Source: Gigaspora rosea (lineage: Eukaryota; Glomeromycota; Glomeromycetes; Diversisporales; Gigasporaceae). From it: a stretch of 64,000 nt of DNA. Made by a program: the position numbers and the translations under genes. The notes beneath the pieces are model-generated. The model was not told where the DNA came from and did no database searches. It saw only the letters and a list, made by a program, of their open reading frames with translations. Location of the stretch: assembly GCA_003550325.1 (NCBI GenBank), contig QKWP01000074.1, forward strand, positions 343,999 through 407,998, read 5' to 3'. Shown here piece by piece: positions 10,640 to 20,616 of the stretch. The first letter of the stretch is position 1. Every line of letters starts with the position of its first letter.

Positions 10640-10787
10640 GGGCCGTGTTATTAATCACCTGATTATTTTTTATTAGAGGCCTACCCCCTCTCTCTTTCTT
10701 AATATATATATAGTCAGGTTCTTATATATAATTTAAACTTTTTTACCTCCGCCCCTCCAAAAAATCACCTGATTTTTGTCACTCCCC
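10640..10787. mobile_element. PIF/Harbinger-type MITE, 148 bp, TTA TSD, copy 1
   Basis: Begins GGGCCGTGTTATTAATCACC and ends (complement) GGGGAGTGACAAAAATCAGG, with TTA on both sides (10637-10639, 10788-10790). The copy at 44815-44962 has the same length and TSD. A 3 bp TTA target duplication is characteristic of PIF/Harbinger elements. Confidence 0.75.
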
Positions 10788-10794
10788 TTACTGA

Positions 10795-10965
10795 TCTTTC
10801 ACTTTCTACAAAACAAGCCAATATGTGTGTAATGTACATATACGTGTTATCTGAGCATGCTATTTTATATGATATGATATTATGTGCTGCCCTTTGCTAT
10901 AATATCCATGCCATTTTTACTGAACCATTTCATAAAATGTTCCTGTATATACTATACGATCTGTG
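10795..10965 (-). repeat. Dispersed repeat, copy b (inverted relative to 7550-7740)
   Basis: The complement reads GGAACATTTTATGAAATGG ... GCACATAATATCATATCAT ... TTACACACATATTGGCTTG and follows copy a with scattered differences. It directly follows the PIF-type MITE. Confidence 0.6.
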
Positions 10966-11084
10966 CGATTTCAAATATTCCCAATACTAACCTACCACTA
11001 CCTGTACCTTTTTTCTTATAGAAATAATGATTTATTTGCAGAATGAACTATGGACTTTACCCAAAATTTTTTAATATAAATTCA

Positions 11085-11735
11085 CTAAATATTTATAATA
11101 ATCCATATATTGGATGGCTGTAAATTCTATACAAGATTGCAGAGATCAAGCTAATCATAATCTATTGATGGGATGGGCTGTGTACTTTACTCAAAATAAA
11201 ACTAATAATGCAGAAATTACTCAAGATTGCAAGAACAAATTAAAACTTTACAACAACAAGATGGTGCAAAATCAGTTAAAGAGAATGAATATCTAACTTC
11301 ACTTTGTCTATAGGTATAAAAAAAAGACTAGTTTATAAGAAAAGGCCAGATTATGAAATATTTAAAAAATGTAATTTTTCAAAAAGTCATTATAAAGATG
11401 ATTTTATTTAATGAAAAGATTATTATTGGGCCTCATTGAAACTTATGAGTAGTAATAAATTAATAGACCATTTTATTGAATCAACACAATCTTTGTACAG
11501 TTACTATAGAAATACATCAAAGTTGAATTTATTCCATATCAGATATGATCAATTTACCAATATTAAGACTTTGCTAAAGGAGGGTTTAGTGTAATATATA
11601 AAGCAACATAAGTTGATGGGCTATTACTCATTAGAATTTTAAGAAGCAAAAATATAATCGATAAGGAAATTATGATATTTTTCTTAAATGCCTTAATAAT
11701 TTTGAAACAATAGATTCTAATTGTTTAAATGAGAT
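11085..11735 (+). pseudogene. Decayed kinase-gene 5' part, paralogue of 30.8-31.4 kb
   Basis: Follows 30780-31429 along its length: the NNAEITQDC segment, KKCNFSKSHY, WASLKLMSSNKLIDHFIESTQS, then the kinase N-lobe start (DQFTNIKTL...). Several stops and frameshifts are present (the FSVIYKA region is out of frame, and TAA replaces a Trp codon after KAT). It ends exactly where exon 1 ends in the paralogue: ...TTAAATGAG followed by ATATATG instead of donor GTATATC. No exon 2 follows; a transposon-like repeat begins at 11746. It lacks the 4 bp insertion that breaks the 31 kb copy, so the two decayed independently. Confidence 0.85.
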
Positions 11736-11745
11736 ATATGTACTG

Positions 11746-11890
11746 TAGTACTCTTAATCAGGTCAGGTCAACCCAAAACCTGACCCAAAATTTCGGGTCA
11801 GTTTGGGTTTGGGTTAGAAAATTTTGACCTGAAAGTTTCAGGTCAGGTTCGAGTTGAGATTAACCCAACCCAAATTTTTTATATAGATTA
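11746..11890. mobile_element. hAT-like terminal segment (TAGTACTC...), possible partner end at ~16460-16577
   Basis: TAGTACTCTTAATCAGGTCA and words such as GACCTGACCC resemble the complement of the segment ending AGAGCACTG at 16577 (CAGTGCTCT...GGGTCAGGTTG). The pair could be the ends of one 4.8 kb composite, but no TSD was found, so this is tentative. Confidence 0.4.
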
Positions 11891-12054
11891 GTATATTTTC
11901 TTTAAAATAGCAGTTATTATTTATCACATTGCCACTCCTGATTAACCAATCAGATGCAGGATTAGATATAATGCAAAATCAAAATAACCCAATTTTTTTT
12001 TTAAAAATCGCTTCTAACTTAAAATTTTGACTATGAATCTACACTTTTTTTTAA

Positions 12055-12577
12055 TTGATGATTTGCCGCAAATTTATAGTGCAGATTCTTACTATTTGTT
12101 GATATGTAAATCCTAAAATGTAGAAATTTTTTTGCCTACCCAAGGTAAACTTTTTTCTTACAAAGTTAAAGAGTCATACCTACTAGATGTAAATTGTAGA
12201 CCTCATTAAGACGAGTCTAATAGTAGTTAGATGATCGAAATCGGACCAGTAGATGATAAGATATCTTTGAAAAATGATTGGCCAATTATATGTAAACAAT
12301 AGGTTTGTTTACACAATATTTTATATAGATGACCAATTGTTTTTTGAAAATATCTTATTATCTACTGGTCTAATTTTGATGATCTAACTACTATTAGACT
12401 TATCTTGATAAGCTCTACAATTTTCAATTAGTAGACATAACTCATTAACTTAGTAAGAAAAAAAGTTTTCTAAGTTTTCCTTAGATCGCCAAAAATATTC
12501 CTATATTATAGGATTTATATAGTAATTTGCATTATATTACACTATAAACACACTATCAATTTGTGCCAGATCATCAA
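12055..12577. mobile_element. TTAA-flanked palindromic MITE, 523 bp
   Basis: Begins TTGATGATTTGCC and ends with the complement GGCCA/GATCATCAA; TTAA flanks both ends (12051-12054, 12578-12581). The whole element is an imperfect palindrome centred near 12305, with GTTTGTTTACA-type core words and arms containing GATGATCTAACTACTATTAG. Same family as 18006-19310 and the left end at 21144. TTAA targets are the signature of piggyBac-type elements; no transposase present. Confidence 0.75.
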
Positions 12578-12812
12578 TTAACAAAAAAAATTCCTTGCAA
12601 AATTTTGGGTTAGAGGCAGTATTGGACTGAACATTGGGCATGAACATTAGACTACCCATGTTTAGTCCAGTTCAATCTATTGGACCAGAAAGAGTTGGAT
12701 ATTGGACATTGAGTAACATTAAATTAGTACATAATTATGTGACAATTGGCCAATCAAATTATAAATTTTTGTACTATTAACTTGATTTATTATAATATAC
12801 TTTGAATACAAA

Positions 12813-13859
12813 TAGAGTTGGGCACTATGTCATGGGCGCATGCATGCATTATGCATGCACATAGTTTAACAAACTATATATCAAAATGCCTATACAAAAA
12901 AAAATAAAAAAATAATACTATCATAAAATATAATTCTGCTCTATTTATTCCTGAATACAAGTTTTCAATCATATGAATTTAATTATGTAAAATGAAACTT
13001 GAAGAGTTCAAAATCAAGCTTACAAGCAAGTTTTTATTGAATTTGACGTCTTTTGAACTTATCTCTATATTGTTATCTCATGATAAATTCAGACCAAAAA
13101 CTTACTGTATTATACAAATACTAGTCAAATACTCAATATGAATTTATGCATGTATTCTAAATAGCTGTTTAAATAGTATTTAAACTAATATGTTTGGGCA
13201 AATATAATTAATATTCATATGCTTTAGAATAGTGTTTAATTAGGTTTCAAAGCATAAACTAACCAATTTAAGCAGAATCTTATATCAAGTCACAATATAG
13301 TAAGTATATTAGATTAGAATAAATTTTATATTTTTGATTATTGTTTTATGATATAAAGCAAGTTTTACTTTCATATGATGATTATAGCAAATTTTATTTA
13401 ATTCATAACATGGGTTTCACCCAGTTGTATATTATTTATTTGTACAAGTCTTCAAAAAAAACTTTAACAAATCCTTAAAACAGAATATAATTAGACTTTT
13501 AAAAAGAAAATTCATATAATGCCTTTTTGATTAAAGCAATTTCTCATATCTAATATATTGTATAAATATTTGTTCTTATACAAAGCATATTATTCTTATT
13601 TTAATTTTTTTTACAGTATAATTTTATAGTTTAAGTGAGTTTTAGAAAGTTAAATAGAAATGCATATTTATTTTAATTTGATTTTATTATGATTTACAAC
13701 AATTAATAAATTTATCAAAAATTTTTTTGTAACTAATTGGCTTTTGATATTACAAACCAATAATAAATTTTAACTATACTGCATATATAAGCATGCATGC
13801 ATGCATGCAGTATATTATGTGCATGCATAGTAGCAAAAATACGATTTTGTTCACTTCTA
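12813..13859. mobile_element. hAT-type element, 1047 bp, 8 bp TSD (7/8)
   Basis: Starts TAGAGTTGGGCACTATG, ends (complement) TAGAAGTGAACAAAATCG; flanks are AATACAAA (12805-12812) and GATACAAA (13860-13867). Both subterminal regions carry GCATGCATGCATGCA microsatellite-like runs. The long interior has no supported frame. Confidence 0.65.
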
Positions 13860-13911
13860 GATACAAAGATAAAATTCAAATAATTTAACAATTTAAAGAT
13901 AAACTATAGTT

Positions 13912-14843
13912 ACTACCATATGTTTCTAAAAAAAAGCTAGCATATTTACTCGAAATAACGCACATGGGCGTTATTTCAAAAATTGCATTTTCTTAAAATA
14001 GCATGTTGGTTTTGAAATAATGCCCATGTGCGTCCCAATATAATGCACAATCCAAATGCTGAATTATAATCTGCAAAAATAACATATTCAAATAACAAGC
14101 AGAAATAAGAATTTTTTTAGTCAAAAAATCTGACTTAGATCAGAAAGACTATATATAAAATTAAGAAATACAGATTTTTTATGCATTACACATATATAAT
14201 GCACAATTTTTTAGAAATTAGACCTTTACCCCAAAATAATGCCCATGTGCGTACTCGAAATAACATGCATCCCCTCAAAATAACGTGCAGGTATGCATTA
14301 TTTTGAGTAAATATAGTACCTCTTTTGGACAATTTTGGATACAAAAAATCCAGGTAGCTTATTTTTAGATATAATCAATTTTGGTCAATTGCCAATAGTC
14401 ACTACATAGTAAAGTCTAAATTCTACTATGTAAATCAATTATTAGCACTTAGGAAAACTTGGTTAAAACTACACTATACATATTCTGAAAGTTTCATTAA
14501 AAATAGGAGCACTTTTATTATTTGACTTTTAATTTTTATTTTCACTAAATATATTTTGTATTTGTTAATAAAATTTTAATCTCTTTGCAGAATGTAATAA
14601 TTAAAAGTTAATTAATAAAAAGTTATCCAATTTTGTTATAAATTTTAGAATATATGTATTTTAATCTTCTGAATAAGTTTACTTAAGTAGCTTTAATCCA
14701 TTTGCTTAATAAAGTTTGGACTTTACTATGTAGTAACTTATATCATTCATAAAGTAGCTTATTTTTGAGTTAAAGACATTTGAGTTTATTGACCAAAAGA
14801 GGGTAGCTTATTTTTGGAAGTGGCATATTTTGGCATTATACAG
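13912..14843. mobile_element. Diverged Tc1-mariner-type MITE (family of 54547-55093), interrupted
   Basis: From CCAGGTAGCTTATTTTTAG (14349) to the right end ATTATACAG|TA (14843) it tracks 54580-55093, including TACTATGTAAATCAATT and GACCAAAAGAGGGTAGCTTA. Its left end (TACTACCATATGTTTCT) is separated from the body by the element at 13943-14313. Confidence 0.6.
13943..14313. mobile_element. Inverted-repeat element nested in the preceding MITE
   Basis: Ends TATTTACTCGAAATAACGCA and (complement) TATTTACTCAAAATAATGCA. Internal words AACGCACATGGGCG and ATGCCCATGTGCG repeat in both orientations. Flanks TAGCA and TAGTA could be a TSD but are not identical. Confidence 0.6.
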
Positions 14844-15670
14844 TATAAAAAAACTACTAATTTCTGTAATTGTAATAGAATCAGCTTAATTAATAGTAAT
14901 ATTAATTATTATAAAATTGCTATATATATTTATAGTAGAACACAATCTAAGTTTGACAATTTGGATTGATCCTTCAATCCAAATAAATTTAGATATCCTG
15001 ATTAGAGATTTTTAATCAGATTGGTCAAAGAACTTAAATAACAAATTTAAGAATATACTTAAATTCTAACTTTAAATATATATAATTTAATGCAATTCAA
15101 TCTGGCTTTGATAGAATCCCGATAATTTATCAAAAATAAAATTGAAGCATTATATTATAACTTTGTATAACTTATTGATAATTGTTAATTCTAAAGTTAT
15201 ATATTAAATAAAATTCTTTTATTGCTCAGGTTTATATAGAATTCTATTGCAACTTATACTAATTTAGAATTAATTTAAATTTTTAAATTTTTTTATTATA
15301 TAGATTTAAATAGAATTTTTGTTTTAGCATATAATAAATAATTTTAAAAATTTTAATAAATAGTAGGATATATTGGCCCTGGACTATGTCCAAGCATATG
15401 TGGGCTTTGCAGTAGAAAGGGTGGATATGACCCCAAAATGGAAAAATGTTTTTATTAAATTCTGGTAAATTTCAATGTGATCAACATTTTTTAATTATAA
15501 ATAAAAGTCAATTTGTATAATAAAAAATCAAGATATGTAATATAAAAAGAAAGTTGCGTGAGGTCGAAGCCAAGCACATCACAAGATTACCCATTAGTCA
15601 CATGCTATATTTAACTAATCAAAATCATGAATTTGGATTAACCCGGATTAGTCCGAAAATCAAAGCAAAG
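14844..15670. other. AT-rich filler within the hAT-like composite
   Basis: No gene seen. Near 15363-15430 the words ATTGGCCCTGGACTATGTCC and GGGCTTTGCAGTAGAAAGG mirror 15945-15990 (CTTTCTACTGCAAAGGCCCC), so another inverted-repeat element probably surrounds 15676-15899. Confidence 0.45.
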
Positions 15671-15675
15671 TAATT

Positions 15676-15899
15676 GTTACGGATGATCGTGAAATCGGAT
15701 GATGGTGAAATTTGGAGGTCTCAATTTGAAAATATAAACCCTACCAAATCCATCTATACTCTTTATTAATAACCCTAACCCTAAATTCTAATTCAACTAT
15801 AAAAAAAAATTTAACAAAAAAGGTCCTAAAAATTTTTAAAAATCATACATAAAATAGATTCAAATTTCACCATCATCTAATTTCATGATCATCTGTGAC
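15676..15899. mobile_element. Inverted-repeat MITE, 224 bp, 7 bp TSD AGTAATT
   Basis: Ends GTTACGGATGATCGTGAAAT and (complement) GTCACAGATGATCATGAAAT, flanked by AGTAATT on both sides (15669-15675, 15900-15906). The centre has AACCCTAACCCTAAA. The termini resemble those of 17332-17527, so the two belong to one family. Confidence 0.75.
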
Positions 15900-16164
15900 A
15901 GTAATTAAATTCAATTATCTCAAAATTATATATATTGACACATCTGCCCTTTCTACTGCAAAGGCCCCATATGTCCAATGTCCAGTTCAGTCCAATTATG
16001 TTAAAATTAGATGGACATATGTCTAATGCCAACACTGGTTAAGGGTCTTCTAGTTATTGCATCTACCAAATGCTAATTCTAATCTTAACCCTGCTGCTAT
16101 TTGGTTTGTTTAATGTAAAATCAAACCAAAAATAATTGGTTGATCAGGGTGATGCAATAAATAA

Positions 16165-16440
16165 TAATTTTTTTTTACATCTAAGGTCACACAATTTTTT
16201 TATTTTTTTATTCACATTTAGTTACGAAATTTTTTTTTTATGTTCACATCTAGGGTCACTCAATTTTTTTTTTTTAAAATAGTCACATTTAAGGTCATGA
16301 AATTTTTTTTCACATCTAAGGTTACGTAATATTTTTTTTTATTCACATCTAAGGTCACACATTTTTTTTTGTTCATATCTAAGATCACGCAATTTTTTTT
16401 TTATTATTTACAACTAAGGCCAAAATTTTATTTTTTTTTT
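16165..16440. repeat. Tandem repeat with poly-T spacers
   Basis: About seven degenerate copies of TTCACATCTAAGGTCACRCAA, each followed by 8-13 T, at intervals of roughly 35-50 bp. The T runs vary in length. No CRISPR-like spacers: the intervening DNA is only poly-T. Confidence 0.75.
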
Positions 16441-16908
16441 AAAAAAAAACTTTAGCATGTTGGCCTTAAAAATTTGGGTCAGGTTGAGTCAGGTCAGGTC
16501 AGGTCAGGGTCAGGTTGTGTTGAAGTGCTAATCCAAAAGTTTTCAACCTGACCCAAACTGATCCACTCAGAGCACTGGTTATAGATAAAACTAAATAACA
16601 TATTTTTAACTGGTTGAACTATGATGCTAACTTAATTAGTTAGAAGAAGTGTGTAATTCAGTAAATAAAGTAGAAAAAAATAGTTTATTGATATACAGTA
16701 AATAACAACAATGATACAAATCTTCTTAACAGATTTTTGATAATTCTATTTTTAAACTTTTAAGTTACAAAATTGTTGATATAATGAAAGTGATTAAGAA
16801 ACTCTTCTTATATTGAGCTGGAATCATCTTTGACTTAAATAAATCAGTAAAAATTTAAAATATTGTTACCTTTCTACTTCTCGTATTAAATTTTAAGTCT
16901 AAAAATAT

Positions 16909-17836
16909 TGGGTGGCAATCAAATTGCCAACAATCACTTCAAAGACATCAACCTACACTGACAATCATTTTACCGACAAGCTTTTTTTACCAACACAAAA
17001 TTCGCCAATACTTGATTTACTTACAAGTTCCTTTTCACTGACAAGTTGATTTTACTGCACACACTTTACCTACAGTTATATTTACTGACAAAATCAACTT
17101 ACTGATAAGCTTATTTTACCGAAAATAGAATATACTGACAAGCTTATTCTACTGACAATACAATTCGTTAACAATACGATTTGCGACAATACAATTGCTG
17201 ACAATACAACTCGTTGACATATGAGACCACAGCAATGTAATAAACTACTAAGAATAATTACGTATTATGCAATTTATTAATAATGACAATAAAAATTGCA
17301 CATTTTATTAATGACAATAATAATAATTATTGTCACGGCTGATGCTGAAGTTATGACCTATTTTGATATATATTTTAAAATTTTCTTTGGATGTTTTTTT
17401 TTCGTCTTTGTCTTGTAGGGTTAGGGTAGGGGATGGGTATAGATTTCATATTTATAGAGTATATATGGATTTTAGCAGGGCTTATAGTTTCAAATCGAGA
17501 CCCTATAACTTCAGCATCAACTGTGATACTTAAGGCATCTGGCGAATTGTTTGTCAGTAAATTGTTTGTCAGTAAATTGTATTGTTAGTAGAATAATCTG
17601 TCGGTAAATTCTATTTTCAGTAAAATGAACTTGCCGGTAAGTTGATTTTGTCAGTAAAATTAACTGTCAGTGAAGTGTGTGTCAGTAAAATCAACATGTT
17701 AGTAAAAACATGCTTGTCAGCAAATCAAGTATCGGCGAGTTATTTGTCGGTAAAAAAGCTTGTTAGTAAAATGGTTGTCGGTATAGTGTTATGTCTATAA
17801 AGTGATTGTTAGTGAAATAATATGAATTTGATAATA
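16909..17836. mobile_element. Inverted-repeat element whose arms are arrays of a TTTACTGACAA word
   Basis: The left arm (16909-17220) is a run of short phrases ending CTGACAA, CCGACAA or CTAACAA, spaced ~15-30 bp; the right arm (17535-17836) is the inverted equivalent (TTGTCAGTAAA...), and the arms match phrase by phrase. The paralogous DNA at ~37275 is continuous (ACGATAATATTCTTGG), so this is an insertion. Flanks AAAAATATT and GATAATATT are a possible degenerate 9 bp TSD. It contains 17332-17527. Confidence 0.7.
17332..17527. mobile_element. Inverted-repeat MITE, 196 bp, nested
   Basis: Ends GTCACGGCTGATGCTGAAGT and (complement) ATCACAGTTGATGCTGAAGT, with TATGACC/ATAGGGTC following. Related to 15676-15899 by terminal sequence. 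It lies in the loop between the arms of 16909-17836. No TSD recognised. Confidence 0.65.
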
Positions 17837-18005
17837 TTCTTGGAGTTTTTTAATCAAATATGCAAAAAATGAACACTACTTACTGATGCTAATTTTTTTT
17901 AATTTTTTTTTATTAAATTAAGTAATGACCATTATTGGTTATATTGATAAGTTATTAATTATGCATGTTAGAATTATAATAATCTACGTAATAATCAAAA
18001 CTTAA

Positions 18006-19310
18006 TTGATGATCCACCAGTCAACTGATGCATAATCATAGTATAACGTAATACAAATTACTATATAAATCACTTATAGACGAAATGCCATGATCACCCA
18101 AAGAAAATATTTTTTTAATAAGTTAATGAGTTATATCGACTAATTGAAAGTTGTAGAGCTCGTAGAGACGCATCTAACAGTGGTTAGATCATCAAAATCA
18201 GCCCTGTAGATGTGGAAATATCGTTGAAAAACGATTGGGCAACTATATAAAATTCTATGTAAACAAACATTTGTTTATATAAAGATAAATCAGCATCTAC
18301 TAGGCCAATTTTGATGATCTCACCACTGTTAGATGCGTCTCGACGAGCTCTACAACTTTCAATTAATCGGCATGATTCATTAACTTAGTAAAAAATATTT
18401 TTCCTTGGGTGATCGTGGCATTTCTGCTATAATAATCTATATTAAGTAGAAATGCCACAATCACTCAAGGAAAAATATTTTTTACTAAGTTAATGAATTA
18501 TGACGATTAATTGAAAGTTGTAGCACTCATTATGGCGAATCTAAAGGTGGTGAGATAATCAAAATTGGCCCAGTAGATGCTGAGTTATCTTTAAAAAATG
18601 ATTGGGTGACTATGTAAAATTTTATGTAAACAAATGTTTGTTTACATAGAATTTTATATAGTCACCCAATCATTTTTCAATGATATCTCTGCATCTACTG
18701 GGCCGATTTTGATAATCTAACCACCATTAGATGCATCTCGATGAGCTCTACAACTTCAATTAGTCGACATGACTCATTAACTTAGTAAGAAAAATATTTT
18801 TCCTTGGGTGATCGTGGCATTTCGTCTATAAGTGATTTACATAGTAATTTGCATAGGGATGTTAACGGAGTGCTCCAGGGTGGTGTGGTGCATACTTTGG
18901 CAGAGTATCCCTTAACATCACACTACACTGAAGTATGAATCAGAGCATACTCCAAAGTGTAACCCGGAGTATAACCCGGAGTACTATGTGCTAAGCACTA
19001 TGAAATACTCCGGAGTTTATAGTACCGTATTTTTCCGAAAATATGCTACCATATTTTGGGGAAATACGGTAAAATATAATACATAATAATACTCTGGAGT
19101 AGAATCCATTTTGTATTAGTAGTATTACTCCGGAGCAATTACTCCTAATAATAATATCTTAGTAATCCGAGGTGGTGTCATGTCTAGACCACACCGATAT
19201 GGAGTGGGTTATACTCCACAGTTACTCTGGAGTACCTTACTCCATTAATATCCCTAAATTTGCATCATGTTGCACTATAATCATGCATTAGTTGACTGGC
19301 GAATCATTAA
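18006..19310. mobile_element. TTAA-flanked palindromic element, interrupted by a hAT MITE
   Basis: Ends TTGATGATCCACCAGTCAAC and (complement) TTAATGATTCGCCAGTCAAC, with TTAA on both sides (18002-18005, 19311-19314). The paralogue at ~37490 has the unoccupied site (AATCAAAACTTAATG). Inside are two successive ~350 bp palindromes (centres ~18270 and ~18640), each with arms GAAAGTTGTAGAGCTCG...GAGCTCTACAACTTTC and TGTAAACAAA cores, nested in an outer palindrome. Net length without the hAT MITE and its duplicated target is about 894 bp. Confidence 0.8.
18854..19256. mobile_element. hAT-type MITE, 403 bp, exact 8 bp TSD AATTTGCA
   Basis: TAGGGATGTTAACGGAGT at the left; ...CATTAATATCCCTA at the right. 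AATTTGCA lies on both sides (18846-18853, 19257-19264). Interior is rich in GGAGTA/TACTCC words. It interrupts the right arm of the palindromic TTAA element. Confidence 0.88.
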
Positions 19311-19384
19311 TTAATATTCCATTAAAAATATATAAGTCTTTGTTATCTTCTGGAAAAGATATTCCAAAAATTTCTGTAATTTTC

Positions 19385-20330
19385 ATTTAAAAGCAACAAT
19401 TAAAATGATTCTTGCTCACTCTCCTTTTCACTAGACATTGAAAAAGTATTACTTAAGGGGCATCCATAAATAACGTTGTGTTTGAGGGGGGGTCCCCCAA
19501 AATATAACGATTTTCCACTATGTAGGGGGGTCCCTCCAATATAACGCAATTTTTTTATTAAAAGTTGTCTAAAACTTGATTCAGTGGTCCAAATTGGATG
19601 ATTTTGGTACCATTCGAATCGTCTCGAGGAGAGGATTCGAATGGTACCAATTTCATTTGATTTGGATTACTGGTCACGTTTTATTAACGAAATACTATTG
19701 GTTATTATGTTTTCTTATAAAATTACTATAAAATCAATAGTATTTCGTTAATAAAACGTGTTCCAGTAATCCAAAAAAATGAATTTGGTACCATAGGATT
19801 TGTCTCATAGAGACGAATTGAATGGTACCAAAATCATCCAGATCGGACCACTGGATCATAATATATTCAAGTTTTTGTAAAATTTTATATATAAACATAC
19901 GGATTTTGAAAATTTTTTTATAGTAGAGGGGGGTCCAGCGCTACTATGAGGGGGTACATAACGTTATTTATGGATGCCCCCTTACTGGTATATTATAATT
20001 CCTTATATTTTTTTGTATTCTATCTTCTTTATTTTCAATTTCCATTATATTTTCTTTAGTCATTTGATGATCTGATACCTACAGATAGCAAAAATTTGGT
20101 ATAACAATATTCTTATCCAAATTATAATATTGATTTGGTGGTGATGATAATTGTGAATTGTAATTTTAAATATGATAACCTTAGCCTTATAACCATAGTA
20201 ATTATTATATGTAGTAAAGAACTATTAGAATGATCAGAGTAATCACTTCCTACAAAATAATGATTTCTTGTTGGTTAATCCATGTTAGTAATACATTATA
20301 ACTTTGAATTAATCCATCTATATAATAAAT
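19385..20330 (-). pseudogene. Broken copy of the mucin-like membrane-protein gene (3' part)
   Basis: Aligns by eye with 37600-38020 of the intact gene (37525-38963): the serine-rich tail (AATGATTCTTGYTCACT...TTGAAAAAGTATTA), the Q/N/Y-rich cytoplasmic tail, and TTATAACTTTGAATT. It is split by the 526 bp TTA-flanked MITE and carries frameshifts. Beyond ~20330 similarity is lost, so the transmembrane, mucin and signal-peptide exons are missing. The complement is antisense to the kinase pseudogene at 11 kb, the same arrangement as in the 30-39 kb copy. Confidence 0.8.
19456..19981. mobile_element. PIF/Harbinger-type MITE, 526 bp, TTA TSD
   Basis: Ends AGGGGCATCCATAAATAACG and (complement) GGGGGCATCCATAAATAACG with TTA on both sides (19453-19455, 19982-19984). 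The intact paralogue at ~37670 reads GTATTATTTACTGG with no insertion. The interior contains the palindromic word GGTACCATTCGAAT and its mates. Confidence 0.85.
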
Positions 20331-20616
20331 CGGTAAAAAGTTTCTATAATGATTCATCAAGTTTGTGCAAGTTTGTGAATTTCACTTAAAGATTTTGTTA
20401 ATATTCTAACATTACTTTATATTTTTATTTTTAATATAATTTTATTGTCTATTTATTATAGCATTTTAAGCATTTATTTATTTAAAATTATTACGTACTT
20501 ATTTTTTAAGTTTACAATTAGGGCTGTGACAGATATTACGTAATATCATAGGAGAGAGGGTAAGCCAAAGTCTTATGTTTCATATATATAATATATATAA
20601 GTATAGGAATATTATT

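Larger units (their letters stand above)
12617..16037. mobile_element. Large hAT-like composite, 3.4 kb, no coding capacity
   Basis: Left end CAGTATTGG and right end CCAACACTG are inverted, with imperfect 8 bp flanks GTTAGAGG (12609-12616) and GTTAAGGG (16038-16045). The same CAGTATTGG ends with an exact TSD define the 135 bp MITE at 46644-46778. Length is due to insertions inside it (12813-13859, 13912-14843, 15676-15899). No transposase seen. Confidence 0.55.

Noticed and set aside
16165-16440. Regularly spaced repeats resembling a CRISPR array
   Set aside because: Spacers are only poly-T of variable length, and the genome is eukaryotic.
11746-16577. A single 4.8 kb hAT element bounded by TAGTACTC and AGAGCACTG
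   Set aside because: Ends are only partly inverted and no 8 bp duplication was found; retained as a possibility only.
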